A stretch of 64,000 nt of DNA from Streptomyces phaeofaciens (GTDB taxonomy: Bacteria > Actinomycetota > Actinomycetes > Streptomycetales > Streptomycetaceae), in assembly GCF_014648915.1 (NCBI RefSeq), contig NZ_BMSA01000012.1, positions 1-64,000 of the forward strand, read 5' to 3'. The notes under the pieces were generated by a model. That model searched no databases. It had not been told where the DNA came from and saw only the letters and a list, made by a program, of their open reading frames with translations. The first letter of the stretch is position 1; each line of letters begins with the position of its first letter. A program made the position numbers and the translations under genes. Positions 25,801 to 34,501 of the stretch are shown here, piece by piece.

Positions 25801-26322
25801 ATGACGACCCGCTGGCTCACCCCCGGTGAGCAACGCGCCTGGCGCGCCTACCTCGCCGCGACACTGCTCGTCGAGGACGCGATCGACCGGCAGCTCCAGC
25901 AGGACGCCGGCATGCCCCACCTGTACTACTCCATCCTGGCCAACCTCTCCGAGGTTCCGGAACAGCAGCTGCGCATGACGGATCTGGCCGAGCGCACGAA
26001 GATCACCCGCAGCCGGCTCACGTACGCGGTGACCCGGCTGGAGAAGGACGGGCTGGTCCGGCGGGAGAACTGCCGGTGGGACAAGCGGGGCAGCGTGGCC
26101 GTGCTGACCGACGAGGGGCGGGCGGTGCTGGAGCGTTCGGCGCCGGGGCACGTCGAGACCGTACGGAACTCGCTGTTCGCCCACCTCAGCGCGGAGCAGG
26201 TGGAGCAGCTGGAGGCGATCTGCACGGGGGTCGCGCGGGCGCTGGAGGCCGACGGGACGCGGCCGGCGGCCGACGAGGTGCCGTGGCGGCGGCGGTCCAC
26301 GCCCCCTTCGTCCTGTTCGTGA
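25801..26322 (+). CDS. MarR-family regulator
   Basis: This 173-residue winged-helix regulator has a recognition region MTDLAERTKITRSRLTYAVTRLEKDGLVRR and a wing CRWDKRGSVAVLTDEGRAVLE. It lies between the RibD-like gene (divergent) and GTP cyclohydrolase II (downstream, 122 bases away). The same TTCAA/TTGAA symmetric element occurs before its own start and twice before the cyclohydrolase gene, so it probably autoregulates and controls both neighbours. ATG at 25801 matches a leaderless promoter; GTG at 25795 is an in-frame alternative. The C-terminal 20 residues are low complexity. Confidence 0.88.
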   Translation: MTTRWLTPGEQRAWRAYLAATLLVEDAIDRQLQQDAGMPHLYYSILANLSEVPEQQLRMTDLAERTKITRSRLTYAVTRLEKDGLVRRENCRWDKRGSVAVLTDEGRAVLERSAPGHVETVRNSLFAHLSAEQVEQLEAICTGVARALEADGTRPAADEVPWRRRSTPPSSCS

Positions 26323-26340
26323 TCCGCGCCGCAATCCTGT

Positions 26341-26407
26341 TGCTTCAAGTTTCAAGCATGGGGTAGGGTCCGCGGTATCGAGGATCTGCTTCAAATCTGA
26401 AGCAGAT
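26341..26407 (+). promoter_or_regulatory. Tandem operators upstream of GTP cyclohydrolase II
   Basis: TGCTT...AAGCA around TTCAAGTTTCAA lies at 26341-26358. A perfect 10-bp-arm palindrome (ATCTGCTTCA-AATC-TGAAGCAGAT) lies at 26384-26407. The cores match the TTCAA-GT-TTGAA site before the MarR gene. A TAGGGT -10-like hexamer lies between them, at about 26364. Confidence 0.6.
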
Positions 26408-26444
26408 GCCCCACCTCGTCCCGCACCCGCACTGGGAGACCCGC

Positions 26445-27080
26445 ATGCCCGACACCACCGCCGCCACCCAGCGCGCCCGCGTCCGGGTACCGCTCCGCTT
26501 CCAGGACGGCTACTCCGTCGACGCCGAGCTCGTCACCTTCCACGGCCTGACCGACGGCCAGGAACACCTGGCCGTCGTCCTCGGCGAACCGGGCGAGATC
26601 CCGCTGGTCCGGCTGCACTCCGAATGCCTGACCGGCGACGTCTTCGGCTCCGCCCGCTGCGACTGCGGCCCCCAGCTGCGCGAGGCCGTCGAGCGCATAG
26701 CCCAGACCGGCGGCGTGCTGCTCTACCTCCGCCAGGAGGGCCGCGGCATCGGCCTCTACAACAAGCTCGACGCGTACGCCCTCCAGGACCAGGGCCTGGA
26801 CACCTACGAGGCGAACGCCGCCCTCGGCCTGCCCGAGGACGACCGCGACTACACGGCCGCCGCCCAGATGCTGCGCGCCCTGGACATCACCCGCCTGGAC
26901 CTGCTGTCCAACAACCCCGACAAGGCCGGCCAGCTGCGGGAGCTGGGCATCGACGTCCACGACCGGGTGCCGACCGGTGTCTTCACCACTCCGCACAACG
27001 TCCGCTACCTGCGCGCCAAGGTCCTCCAGACCCAACACACCCTGCCGCTCACGGAACTCACCGGCCTGACCGCGGGCTGA
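26445..27080 (+). CDS. ribA: GTP cyclohydrolase II
   Basis: This 211-residue enzyme opens the GTP imidazole ring and releases formate and pyrophosphate to make 2,5-diamino-6-ribosylamino-pyrimidinone phosphate. The zinc Cys cluster is intact (SECLTGDVFGSARCDCGPQL), the phosphate loop is present (RQEGRGIGLYNKL), and the Tyr that separates true RibA from the FAPy-forming variant is kept in DAYALQDQG. I chose ATG at 26445 with GGGAG six bases upstream; ATG at 26406 overlaps the operator palindrome. It is a stand-alone GCH II without the DHBP synthase domain, likely controlled by the upstream MarR protein. Confidence 0.92.
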   Translation: MPDTTAATQRARVRVPLRFQDGYSVDAELVTFHGLTDGQEHLAVVLGEPGEIPLVRLHSECLTGDVFGSARCDCGPQLREAVERIAQTGGVLLYLRQEGRGIGLYNKLDAYALQDQGLDTYEANAALGLPEDDRDYTAAAQMLRALDITRLDLLSNNPDKAGQLRELGIDVHDRVPTGVFTTPHNVRYLRAKVLQTQHTLPLTELTGLTAG

Positions 27081-27147
27081 CCGCCCGCCCGGGGAGACCT
27101 CGGTGGGGGTGCCGGCCCGCGGTCACAGGGCCGCCCCGGAACGGACT

Positions 27148-27182
27148 CGCCCCCAGCTCGAACTACCTCTGAGCTGGGGGCG
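27148..27182. terminator. Terminator between ribA and tRNA-Lys
   Basis: A 12-bp perfect stem (CGCCCCCAGCTC and complement) with an 11-base loop can serve the plus-strand ribA transcript and the minus-strand tRNA-Lys transcript. Confidence 0.7.
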
Positions 27183-27188
27183 ATTCGG

Positions 27189-27261
27189 TAGGCCCTGTGG
27201 GACTCGAACCCACAACCAATGGATTAAAAGTCCACTGCTCTGCCAATTGAGCTAAGGGCCC
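27189..27261 (-). tRNA. tRNA-Lys(TTT)
   Basis: This 73-base cloverleaf has anticodon loop CTTTTAA and a normal T-loop TTCGAGT. The acceptor GGGCCCT pairs AGGGCCT with a terminal G-U. CCA is not encoded. Confidence 0.95.
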
Positions 27262-27361
27262 AGGCGATGTTGCCTCCCCGAGCATAGCCGGACGCGGCCG
27301 TCTCGCCGATCGGGTATCGGGGACACGGCCGCGCCGCGGCGCGCCGGGCGGTGAGGATCGG

Positions 27362-28900
27362 TCACGGATCCGCCGGTTCCGGGGCGGTTCCCGCGCGTGC
27401 CGCCTCCCGGGCGATGGTCCGTTCGTGTGCGGGGTCGAGGAACCACTCGCGGGCGGAGAGCATCCACCACAGCCCCGCGAAGCCCAGGACGACGAGTACG
27501 GCCACCGGGGCGTAGTTGAACGTCTCCCAGGTGACCGGGGAGACCTGCGGCAGCATGAACAGCACGGTGATGACCGCCACCCACGCCACCGACACCAGGC
27601 CGACGGCCCGGGACCAGCGGCCCAGGTGCCACGGCCCGCGTTCGAAGGCCTCCCCCTTGCGCAGCCGCAGCAGCGTCGGGATGACGTAGGCGATGTAGAG
27701 GCCGATCACGGCGATGGAGGTGACGGCCGCGTAGGCGGTCACGTTGATCAGGTACGGCAGGCCGAGGACCAGCGCGCTGCCGGCCGCCAGCCAGACCGCG
27801 GCGACGGGGGTACGGGTGCGCGGGCTGACCGTGTGCCAGATGTGGGAGTACGGCAGGGCGCCGTCCCGGGAGAACGCGTAGATCATGCGGCTGTTGGCGG
27901 TCACGGACGCCATGCCGCAGAACAGCTGGGCGCCGATGACCACCAGGAGCAGCAGCTTCCCGGCGGTCGCGCCGAGCGCGTCCAGCAGGATCTGGGCGGG
28001 CGGCGCGCCGGTGGGGGAGTCGAGCGCCCCCTGGTAGGACTGAATGGCGAAGGTGAAGCCGAGGAGCAGCACGAAGCCGGCGATCCAAGAGGTCCAGATG
28101 GACTGCACGATCCCCTTGGGGCCGGCCGTCGACGCGTCGTGGGTCTCCTCCGTCATATGGGCGGAGGCGTCGTAGCCGGTGAAGGTGTACTGGGCCATCA
28201 GCAGGCCCAGGAGGACGACGTACACCCCGCTGCCCCAGCCGGTGTTGTTGACGAACTCGCCGAAGACGAAGGACGCGGACTGGTGCCGGTCGGGGACGAA
28301 GGCGAGGGCGCCCACGATGACGCCGACGCCCAGCACGTGCCACCACACGCTCACGCTGTTGAGCAGGGCGACGATCCGGACCCCGAAGGTGTTCAGCAGG
28401 CCGTGCAGCAGCAGGATGCCCGCGAACAGCAGGATCGTGCGTTCCGGTGTCACGGTGAAGTCGAACTGGAGGTTCAGGTACGCGCCGAGGAAGGACGCGG
28501 CCCCGAAGTCGATGCCGGCGGTGACCGCGACCTGGCCGAGCACGTTGAACCAGCCCGTGAACCAGGCCCAGGCCGCGGCCGAGCGGGCCGGCGCCAGGCG
28601 GTGGGCCCAGAAGTACAGGCCTGCCGAGGTCGGGTACGCCGAACAGATCTCGGCCATGGAGAGGCCGACGAACAGGGTCATCAGGCCGACGGCGACCCAG
28701 CCCCAGACGATCACCGCGGGGCCGCCGGTGTTCATCCCGAACAGGTACAGCGTCAGGCAGCCCGACAGGACCGAGATGATCGTGAAGGAGACCGCGTAGT
28801 TGGAGAACGCCGACATGCGCCGGGCGAGTACCTGCGTGTAGCCGAGCTGGGCCAGTCGCTCTTCGTCCGACAGCCCACTCGCTATGGCGTCATCTGTCAT
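27362..28900 (-). CDS. APC-superfamily amino acid permease
   Basis: This 512-residue protein has about 12 membrane segments (first at about 33-55, FSNYAVSFTIISVLSGCLTLYLFG). The GGPAVIVWGW and FTGYDASAHMTEETHDAS motifs are typical of the GABA/choline/amino-acid permease (BAT1/UGA4-like) branch. It probably takes up amino acids or polyamines with protons. ATG at 28900 starts MTDDAIASGLSDEERLAQLGY; GTG at 28936 would add 12 residues. The secreted FG-GAP gene ends 72 bases upstream on the same strand, so co-transcription is possible but no functional link is obvious. Confidence 0.88.
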   Translation of the reverse strand: MTDDAIASGLSDEERLAQLGYTQVLARRMSAFSNYAVSFTIISVLSGCLTLYLFGMNTGGPAVIVWGWVAVGLMTLFVGLSMAEICSAYPTSAGLYFWAHRLAPARSAAAWAWFTGWFNVLGQVAVTAGIDFGAASFLGAYLNLQFDFTVTPERTILLFAGILLLHGLLNTFGVRIVALLNSVSVWWHVLGVGVIVGALAFVPDRHQSASFVFGEFVNNTGWGSGVYVVLLGLLMAQYTFTGYDASAHMTEETHDASTAGPKGIVQSIWTSWIAGFVLLLGFTFAIQSYQGALDSPTGAPPAQILLDALGATAGKLLLLVVIGAQLFCGMASVTANSRMIYAFSRDGALPYSHIWHTVSPRTRTPVAAVWLAAGSALVLGLPYLINVTAYAAVTSIAVIGLYIAYVIPTLLRLRKGEAFERGPWHLGRWSRAVGLVSVAWVAVITVLFMLPQVSPVTWETFNYAPVAVLVVLGFAGLWWMLSAREWFLDPAHERTIAREAARAGTAPEPADP

Positions 28901-28972
28901 GCCCCCAGCAATTCCCTTGCCGGGGGTATGACACACGTCACAACTTGGCGAGAAAACGCCCTTGGGGGTCCG

Positions 28973-31771
28973 TCAGTGGAGACCCAGGTAGCCCTTCCAG
29001 CCCGTGGAGATCTTCACCCTGGTGCCGAAGGACCCCTTGCCGTCGCCGGGCAGCCGGTACAGCACACCCGCCGTGTCACGCGCGACGAGGTCCGCCCTGC
29101 CGTCGCCGGTGACGTCCCCGACGCCGACGACCGCGTTGTACGAGGCACCCCAGTTCGCGGCGACCCTCACACGCGCGGAGAACCTGCCGTCGCCCTTCCC
29201 GTAGTACCGGTACAGGTTGTCGGACCTGTCCTGCGCGACCAGATCGCCGATGCCGTCGCCGTTCAGGTCCCCGGCGCCGACGACCTTCTTGTACGTCTTC
29301 CAGTTGTCGTAGAGCTTCACCCGCGCCGACAGCCTTCCGGTGCCGGTGCCCCGGTAGAGGTAGACCGCGCCGGTCTTCGCGTTGCGCGCGAGCAGGTCCG
29401 CGAGGCCGTCCCGCGTCACATCGCCCGGCGAGGTGAGGACGTCGTACTGGCCCCAGCCGCCGGTGGCCAGGGTCGTGTACGGCGTCGACGGCTTCACCGC
29501 ACCGCCGCAGGCCGGCTGGTACAGCCGTACCGCCCCGCTGCTCAGCCGGACCAGGACGTCGTTGCAGCCGTCGCCGCTCAGGTCGCCGAACGGCACCGGC
29601 GTGATCCGCGCCGGCCAGCCGGAACCGCTGACCTTCCCGGCGAACGTGCCCTTGCCCGTGCCCTGCTGGAAGGTCAGCGTGCCCGAGGACGTGAGGGTGA
29701 GGAGGTCACCGAGACCGTCCCGGCCGGCGTGGTCCCGCCGTACCGGGGCCGCGGCCGATCCGGCCGTGGCCACGTGGACGCGCTCGTCGCCGTCCACGAA
29801 CACCACCCGGTCGCCGTACGGGTCGAGGTTCCAGCGGCTCCTGCGGTCCGAACCCCGCGCCGGTTCCGCCGGATCGGGGGTGACGGGCAGGTCGGCCAGG
29901 TCGGCGGTGAGCGCCTTGCCGGAGGCGACGTCGGTGCGCACCAGCTTGCCGCGGGCCGTGTCGTGCCGGACCAGGAACCCGTGGGCGAGCACCGCGTCAC
30001 CGGTGGGCACGGCCACCGACCGGCCGCGGGAGCGGTCGAACACGCCCGCCTTGCCCTGGGCCGCGCACGCCCAGTAGACGAAGCGGCCGTTGACCTGGAG
30101 TTCGCTGGGGACACAGGCCGAGCCGATGCCGACGTCCACCGGCGGCAGGTCGGTACCCGGCCGGCTCATCGTCAGCCGGCCCGGGGTGGACGTGGTGGAC
30201 CACCACTGCCCGTCCCACACCGTGCCGGCAGCCGCCGTACGCGTCGCCGCGACCCTGGACGACGTCCAGTCGACGAGGTACTGCCGGGGGCCGGCCTGCA
30301 TGACCGCGTACCGTCCGTACGCCCCGACGACCGTGCCGTTGGTGTCGATGAACGTCATGCGCTGAAGCGCTCCCGACGGGGTGCGCCGGTTGAGGTAGGC
30401 GACGTTCACGTCGTCCTCGGCGTAGACGACGGACCCGTCCCCGGCCGGGAAGAGCCTGAGGCAGCCGTGCGCGACACCGCACGGCTTCGACCACGCGCCG
30501 GCCGGGCGCACCGGACCGGCCTGCGGTGCGGAGCCGCCGGACACCGTGCGCGTGTTGAGCATGGCGTTCCCGTACTCCGGCGCCGTCTGGTCCGTCCAGG
30601 CCAGCGTGCCGTTCGCCAGCGCCACCCCGTCGACCGCCGCGGGAAGGGGCGGCAGGTCGACCAGCTCACGGGCCACGAGCTGCCCGTCGGCGGACTCGGT
30701 GAGCCGCTGCACACCCCAGTCCGTGGACGCCGTGCCGGCCTGGAGGACGGCCGAGCCGTCCGGCGCGGTCTGGATCCAGCCGCTCATGCGCGGGAACAGC
30801 TGCCGCCACTCCCCGGCCCCGGTCAGCGGGCGGGTGAGGACGGGACGGCCGCTCTTCGTGTCGTCGGCCACCACGACGTCGTCCCCGACGACCGTGAAGC
30901 CGGTCTTCCCCGCGGTGCCGGCGGCCGGGACGGTGACCGCCGGGCCGTCGAGGCCGTCACGGCGCGACAGCACGGCGCCCGAACCCGGGGCCCACCAGCC
31001 CGCATAGTCATGGCTCAGATAGGGGATCCGGTTCGCACCCGCCCGGTACGGGTCCTGCACCGCCGTCCAGGAGCCGTCGCGCACATCGACCAGCACCAGC
31101 TGTTCGAGGGTGCCGGCCGGGTCGGCGGAGGGGACGCGGTAGCGCATCAGCAGCGACCGGGAGTCCCCCGCGCTCACCGCGAGCAGCTTCGCGCCCTGCG
31201 GCCAGCCGGTGACGAGCGTGTCGCTCGTGCCGCCGTCGGCGGTCACCTTGAGCAGGTGCAGTTCGCGCACGGCGGACACATTGCCCGCGTAGGCGACGAC
31301 GGTGCCCGGGCCCGCCGTACCGGCGTAGGCCAGAGGGGACGGGACGGTCACCCGGCCCTCGTCGGCGCCGGTGCCGAGGGCCCGGAACCGGACGACCCGG
31401 CGGCCTTCGGCATCGGTCGACAGCTCGAACGCCGTGTCCGACCGGGCCAGCCCGGATTTCCCCCGCAGCTCGTCCCACTCGGGGAACTCGGTCAGGTCCC
31501 TCGAGCGGCCGGTCGCGTAGTCGGTCCACCGCGCGGAGGCGGCGCCGTCCGGACGCGAGATCAGACCGGTGTCCCCATAACTGTCGAATCCCAGTCCTCC
31601 GTCGCGCGGCGCGGCCCGGTCCCCGGCGGGCAGGACGATCTCGTCCCCGACGGTCCCCCCGCCGACGGCCCCGGCCGGCTGCACGGGTGCGGCGGCCAGC
31701 GCCCCCGCCGCCACGGCCGCGACCGTGACGGCCACCGCCGCACGACGCCGTATGAATGTACGGCTTCCCAC
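28973..31771 (-). CDS. Secreted FG-GAP/VCBS repeat protein
   Basis: This 932-residue exported protein has a Sec signal (MGSRTFIRRRAAVAVTVAAV, cleavage near residue 35 after a hydrophobic Ala/Val core). A long propeller-like middle of WD/TolB-like blades follows. The last 240 residues hold four or more FG-GAP repeats with calcium-type loops (GDLSGDGCNDV, GDVTRDGLADL, GDLNGDGIGDL, GDVTGDGRADL). Such proteins are extracellular binding or scaffold proteins; no catalytic site is visible. GTG at 31771 is preceded by AGAGGGGGG and puts the signal peptide at the N-terminus; the frame is open further upstream. Confidence 0.85.
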   Translation of the reverse strand: MGSRTFIRRRAAVAVTVAAVAAGALAAAPVQPAGAVGGGTVGDEIVLPAGDRAAPRDGGLGFDSYGDTGLISRPDGAASARWTDYATGRSRDLTEFPEWDELRGKSGLARSDTAFELSTDAEGRRVVRFRALGTGADEGRVTVPSPLAYAGTAGPGTVVAYAGNVSAVRELHLLKVTADGGTSDTLVTGWPQGAKLLAVSAGDSRSLLMRYRVPSADPAGTLEQLVLVDVRDGSWTAVQDPYRAGANRIPYLSHDYAGWWAPGSGAVLSRRDGLDGPAVTVPAAGTAGKTGFTVVGDDVVVADDTKSGRPVLTRPLTGAGEWRQLFPRMSGWIQTAPDGSAVLQAGTASTDWGVQRLTESADGQLVARELVDLPPLPAAVDGVALANGTLAWTDQTAPEYGNAMLNTRTVSGGSAPQAGPVRPAGAWSKPCGVAHGCLRLFPAGDGSVVYAEDDVNVAYLNRRTPSGALQRMTFIDTNGTVVGAYGRYAVMQAGPRQYLVDWTSSRVAATRTAAAGTVWDGQWWSTTSTPGRLTMSRPGTDLPPVDVGIGSACVPSELQVNGRFVYWACAAQGKAGVFDRSRGRSVAVPTGDAVLAHGFLVRHDTARGKLVRTDVASGKALTADLADLPVTPDPAEPARGSDRRSRWNLDPYGDRVVFVDGDERVHVATAGSAAAPVRRDHAGRDGLGDLLTLTSSGTLTFQQGTGKGTFAGKVSGSGWPARITPVPFGDLSGDGCNDVLVRLSSGAVRLYQPACGGAVKPSTPYTTLATGGWGQYDVLTSPGDVTRDGLADLLARNAKTGAVYLYRGTGTGRLSARVKLYDNWKTYKKVVGAGDLNGDGIGDLVAQDRSDNLYRYYGKGDGRFSARVRVAANWGASYNAVVGVGDVTGDGRADLVARDTAGVLYRLPGDGKGSFGTRVKISTGWKGYLGLH

Positions 31772-31838
31772 AGAACCCCCCTCTGTGAATGAAGTGTGCA
31801 TGCCGTATGGGCATCGTGTGAGGCTACCAACGCACGAA

Positions 31839-31874
31839 GAAGGGCCCGTACGACAGGAGTCGTACGGGCCCTTC
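31839..31874 (-). terminator. Terminator after the DEAD-box helicase gene
   Basis: A 16-bp perfect stem (GAAGGGCCCGTACGAC and complement) with a four-base loop lies 48 bases beyond the helicase stop and upstream of the FG-GAP gene. Confidence 0.82.
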
Positions 31875-31922
31875 ACTCATCGGCCGGATTCAGCCGGCGG
31901 ACCGGCGGGTGCGGCCGATGTG

Positions 31923-34229
31923 TCAGCCGTTGCGCTTCCAGCGCGGCTTGTCGTCGCGGCGCCCGAAGGAGCCGGAGCCGGTGGAACCGGAGCCGGTGCC
32001 ACGGTGGTCGTCACGACGGGCGTGGGGACGCTCGTGGCCGCCGGCGCGGAAGCCGGGGCGGTCGTCGCGGCGGTCACGGTTGAACGGACGGTCGCTGCCA
32101 CGGTGACCGGGACGCTCGTCGCGGCGCTCGAAGGGACGGCCGCCACGGTCGTCACGACGCTCGAAGGAACGGCCACCACGGTCGTCACGGTCCCGGTTGA
32201 AACCGCCACGGTCGTCACGGCGCTCGAAGGAACGGCCACCACGGTCGTCACGGTCGCGGTTGAAGCCGGGACGCTCGTCGCGGCGCTCGAAGGGACGGCC
32301 ACCGCGGTCGTCACGACGCTCGAAGGAACGGCCGCCACGGTCGTCACGGTCGCGGTTGAAACCACGGCCACCACGGTCGTCACGGTCCCGGTTGAAACCG
32401 CCACGGTCGTCACGGCGCTCGAAGGAACGGCCACCACGGTCGTCACGGTCGCGGTTGAAACCACGGCCACCACGGTCGTCACGGTCCCGGTTGAAACCGC
32501 CACGGTCGTCACGACGCTCGAAGGAACGGCCACCACGGTCGTCACGACGCTCGAAGCCACGGCCACCACGGTCGTCACGACGCTCACGGCGCTCGTACGA
32601 CGACGTGGACGGCGCACGCTCCTCGCGCGCGACCCGGTCGACGTCCCGCGCGACCGGCTGCTCCGGCACGGAGACCTCGACGGCCGCCTGGATCTCGGCC
32701 TCGGCCTGCTCCTGCGCCTCGGCCACCGCGGCCTCCGGGTCCTCGCCGCGCTCACGGGCGACGCGGGCCACCAGGCGGTCGGCCTCGTCACGCAGCTCGG
32801 TCGCCCGGCGCTGCGCGCGCTCCAGCTCCTTGGTGAGCTGGGAGACCTCGCGCTCGGCCTGCTGCGCGGCGTTGCCCGCGGACTCGGCCTGGACCTCCGT
32901 CATCGACCGGGCGCCGGTGATCTCGGCGACCTCCGGGTCGAAGGCGGCGCCGCCCTGGATGATGTGACGCCCGGCGTCGACGCCCGCGTCCTCCATCAGA
33001 CGGAAGATCTGACGGCGCTGGTGCGGCAGCGACAGGGAGACGACCGTGCCGGTGCGGCCGGCGCGGGCGGTGCGGCCGGCGCGGTGCAGGTAGTCCTTGT
33101 GGTCACCGGCCGGGTCCACGTTCAGGACCAGGTCGATGCCGTCGACGTGGATACCGCGGGCGGCGACGTCGGTCGCGACGAGCGCGTTGACGTAACCGTC
33201 CTTGAAGTCGGCCAGCGTGCGGGTACGCGCACCCTGGGTCATGCCGCCGTGCAGCGCGTCGGCCTTCACACCGGCGTCGCGGAGCTGCTCCGCGATGCGG
33301 TCGGCGCCGAGCTGGGTGCGGACGAAGATGATCGTGCGGCCCTTGCGGGAGGCGATCGCGGCGGTGACCGGCGCCTTGTCCTTGGGCTTCACGATCAGGA
33401 TGTGGTGCGACATGGTCGTGACGTTGCCCTGGGCGCTGTCGACCTCGTGCGTGACCGGGTTGCTCAGGTAGCGCTTGACCAGCGTGGAGATCTCGTTCTC
33501 CATCGTCGCGGAGAAGAGCATCCGCTGGCCGCCGGCCGGGACCTGGTCGAGCAGCTCGGTGACCTCGGGCAGGAAGCCCAGGTCCGACATCTGGTCGGCC
33601 TCGTCGAGGACCGCGATCTGCACGTCCTCGAGGGAGCAGGCGCCGCGGTTGATGATGTCGCGCAGCCGGCCCGGGGTGGCGACGAGGATGTCGACGCCGC
33701 GCTCGAGGGCGTAGATCTGGTTGCCCATCGACGTACCGCCGCAGACGACCTTCATCTTCAGGCCGAGGACGTCGCCGTAGGGCTGGAGCGCGTCCGCCAC
33801 CTGCATGGCCAGCTCACGGGTGGGGGTGAGGATGACGGCGCGGGGGCGCTTCTTCTCGGTGCGGCCGCCGGCCAGGGAGGCCAGGGTCGGCAGACCGAAG
33901 GAGAGGGTCTTGCCGGAGCCGGTGCGGCCACGGCCGAGGATGTCCTTGCCGGCCAGGGCGTCCGGGATGGTCGCGGCCTGGATCGGGAAGGGGCTGGTCA
34001 CACCGTTCTGCGCGAGCTTGCGCACGACACCCTCGGGGAGACCGAGGTCGGCGAAGGTGATGCCGGGTGCGTCGTCGGCGTCGTCGGCGTCGTCGGGCTC
34101 GACGGCCTCGACGATGTCGGCGGTGTCCGTGGCCTCGACGGCGTCGACGATCTCGACGGCCTCGTCGCCGAGGTTCTCGACCTCGGCGTTCTCGGGCAGG
34201 ACAGAGTGATCAGTACTGGAAATGGACAT
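31923..34229 (-). CDS. DEAD-box RNA helicase with Arg/Gly/Asp-rich tail
   Basis: This 768-residue ATP-dependent RNA helicase has an acidic N-terminus (10-60) and a Q-motif (TFADLGLPEGVVRKLAQNG). Its helicase motifs are I GRTGSGKT, Ia PTRELAMQV, II VLDEADQM, III SAT, and the C-terminal ones TDVAARGIHVDGIDLV and HRAGRTARAG. A coiled region follows (about 455-520), then a disordered tail of about 170 residues built from ERRDDRGG and NRDRDDRGG repeats. The family remodels structured RNA in cold, ribosome assembly and decay; the tail should bind RNA and may promote condensates. It is encoded alone with a long leader and a strong terminator. Confidence 0.92.
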   Translation of the reverse strand: MSISSTDHSVLPENAEVENLGDEAVEIVDAVEATDTADIVEAVEPDDADDADDAPGITFADLGLPEGVVRKLAQNGVTSPFPIQAATIPDALAGKDILGRGRTGSGKTLSFGLPTLASLAGGRTEKKRPRAVILTPTRELAMQVADALQPYGDVLGLKMKVVCGGTSMGNQIYALERGVDILVATPGRLRDIINRGACSLEDVQIAVLDEADQMSDLGFLPEVTELLDQVPAGGQRMLFSATMENEISTLVKRYLSNPVTHEVDSAQGNVTTMSHHILIVKPKDKAPVTAAIASRKGRTIIFVRTQLGADRIAEQLRDAGVKADALHGGMTQGARTRTLADFKDGYVNALVATDVAARGIHVDGIDLVLNVDPAGDHKDYLHRAGRTARAGRTGTVVSLSLPHQRRQIFRLMEDAGVDAGRHIIQGGAAFDPEVAEITGARSMTEVQAESAGNAAQQAEREVSQLTKELERAQRRATELRDEADRLVARVARERGEDPEAAVAEAQEQAEAEIQAAVEVSVPEQPVARDVDRVAREERAPSTSSYERRERRDDRGGRGFERRDDRGGRSFERRDDRGGFNRDRDDRGGRGFNRDRDDRGGRSFERRDDRGGFNRDRDDRGGRGFNRDRDDRGGRSFERRDDRGGRPFERRDERPGFNRDRDDRGGRSFERRDDRGGFNRDRDDRGGRSFERRDDRGGRPFERRDERPGHRGSDRPFNRDRRDDRPGFRAGGHERPHARRDDHRGTGSGSTGSGSFGRRDDKPRWKRNG
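32120..32590 (-). repeat. In-frame tandem repeats of the helicase tail
   Basis: Units of about 24-30 bases, such as CGTGACGACCGTGGTGGC variants, recur more than 15 times within this gene, in higher-order blocks of about 54-105 bases, coding (E/N)RRDDRGG and NRDRDDRGG. Copies are so alike that slippage and assembly errors are likely. Confidence 0.9.
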
Positions 34230-34386
34230 GCGTAAGCGAAACCTTCCGGAGTCTCGTCGGCACGCGCCCGTCAACTCCGTGTTCGCATTACGACCGCCTC
34301 AATGCGGTCAGCCACGGCAAGGGAGAGTACGCGCCACACGGCGCGCTCTACGGTGGCGCCGGGCAAATGGGATCAAACGATCTACT

Positions 34387-34415
34387 ACCATACGCACCCT
34401 GCCCCCTGAAGGCAA
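34387..34415 (-). promoter_or_regulatory. Promoter of the DEAD-box helicase gene
   Basis: On the minus strand, TTGCCT (34410-34415), a 17-base spacer and TATGGT (34387-34392) predict a start near 34380. That gives an untranslated leader of about 150 bases before the ATG at 34229. Long leaders are common in cold-regulated helicase genes. Confidence 0.55.
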
Positions 34416-34501
34416 ACCAGCCCCATCACCGCAGCTCAGCGCGGTGCCCGGCGAACGAGCCGGCAGAAAGCGGAGCGGAGCGGGCCGCCCTCCCGGACCG
34501 G

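Noticed and set aside
27425-31792. A 1455-codon plus-strand frame across the permease and FG-GAP genes
   Set aside because: Antisense shadow; the minus-strand proteins have clear membrane helices, signal peptide and repeats, while this frame has none.
32120-32590. CRISPR-like regular repeats
   Set aside because: They are in-frame coding repeats of the helicase tail without unique spacers, and no cas genes are near.
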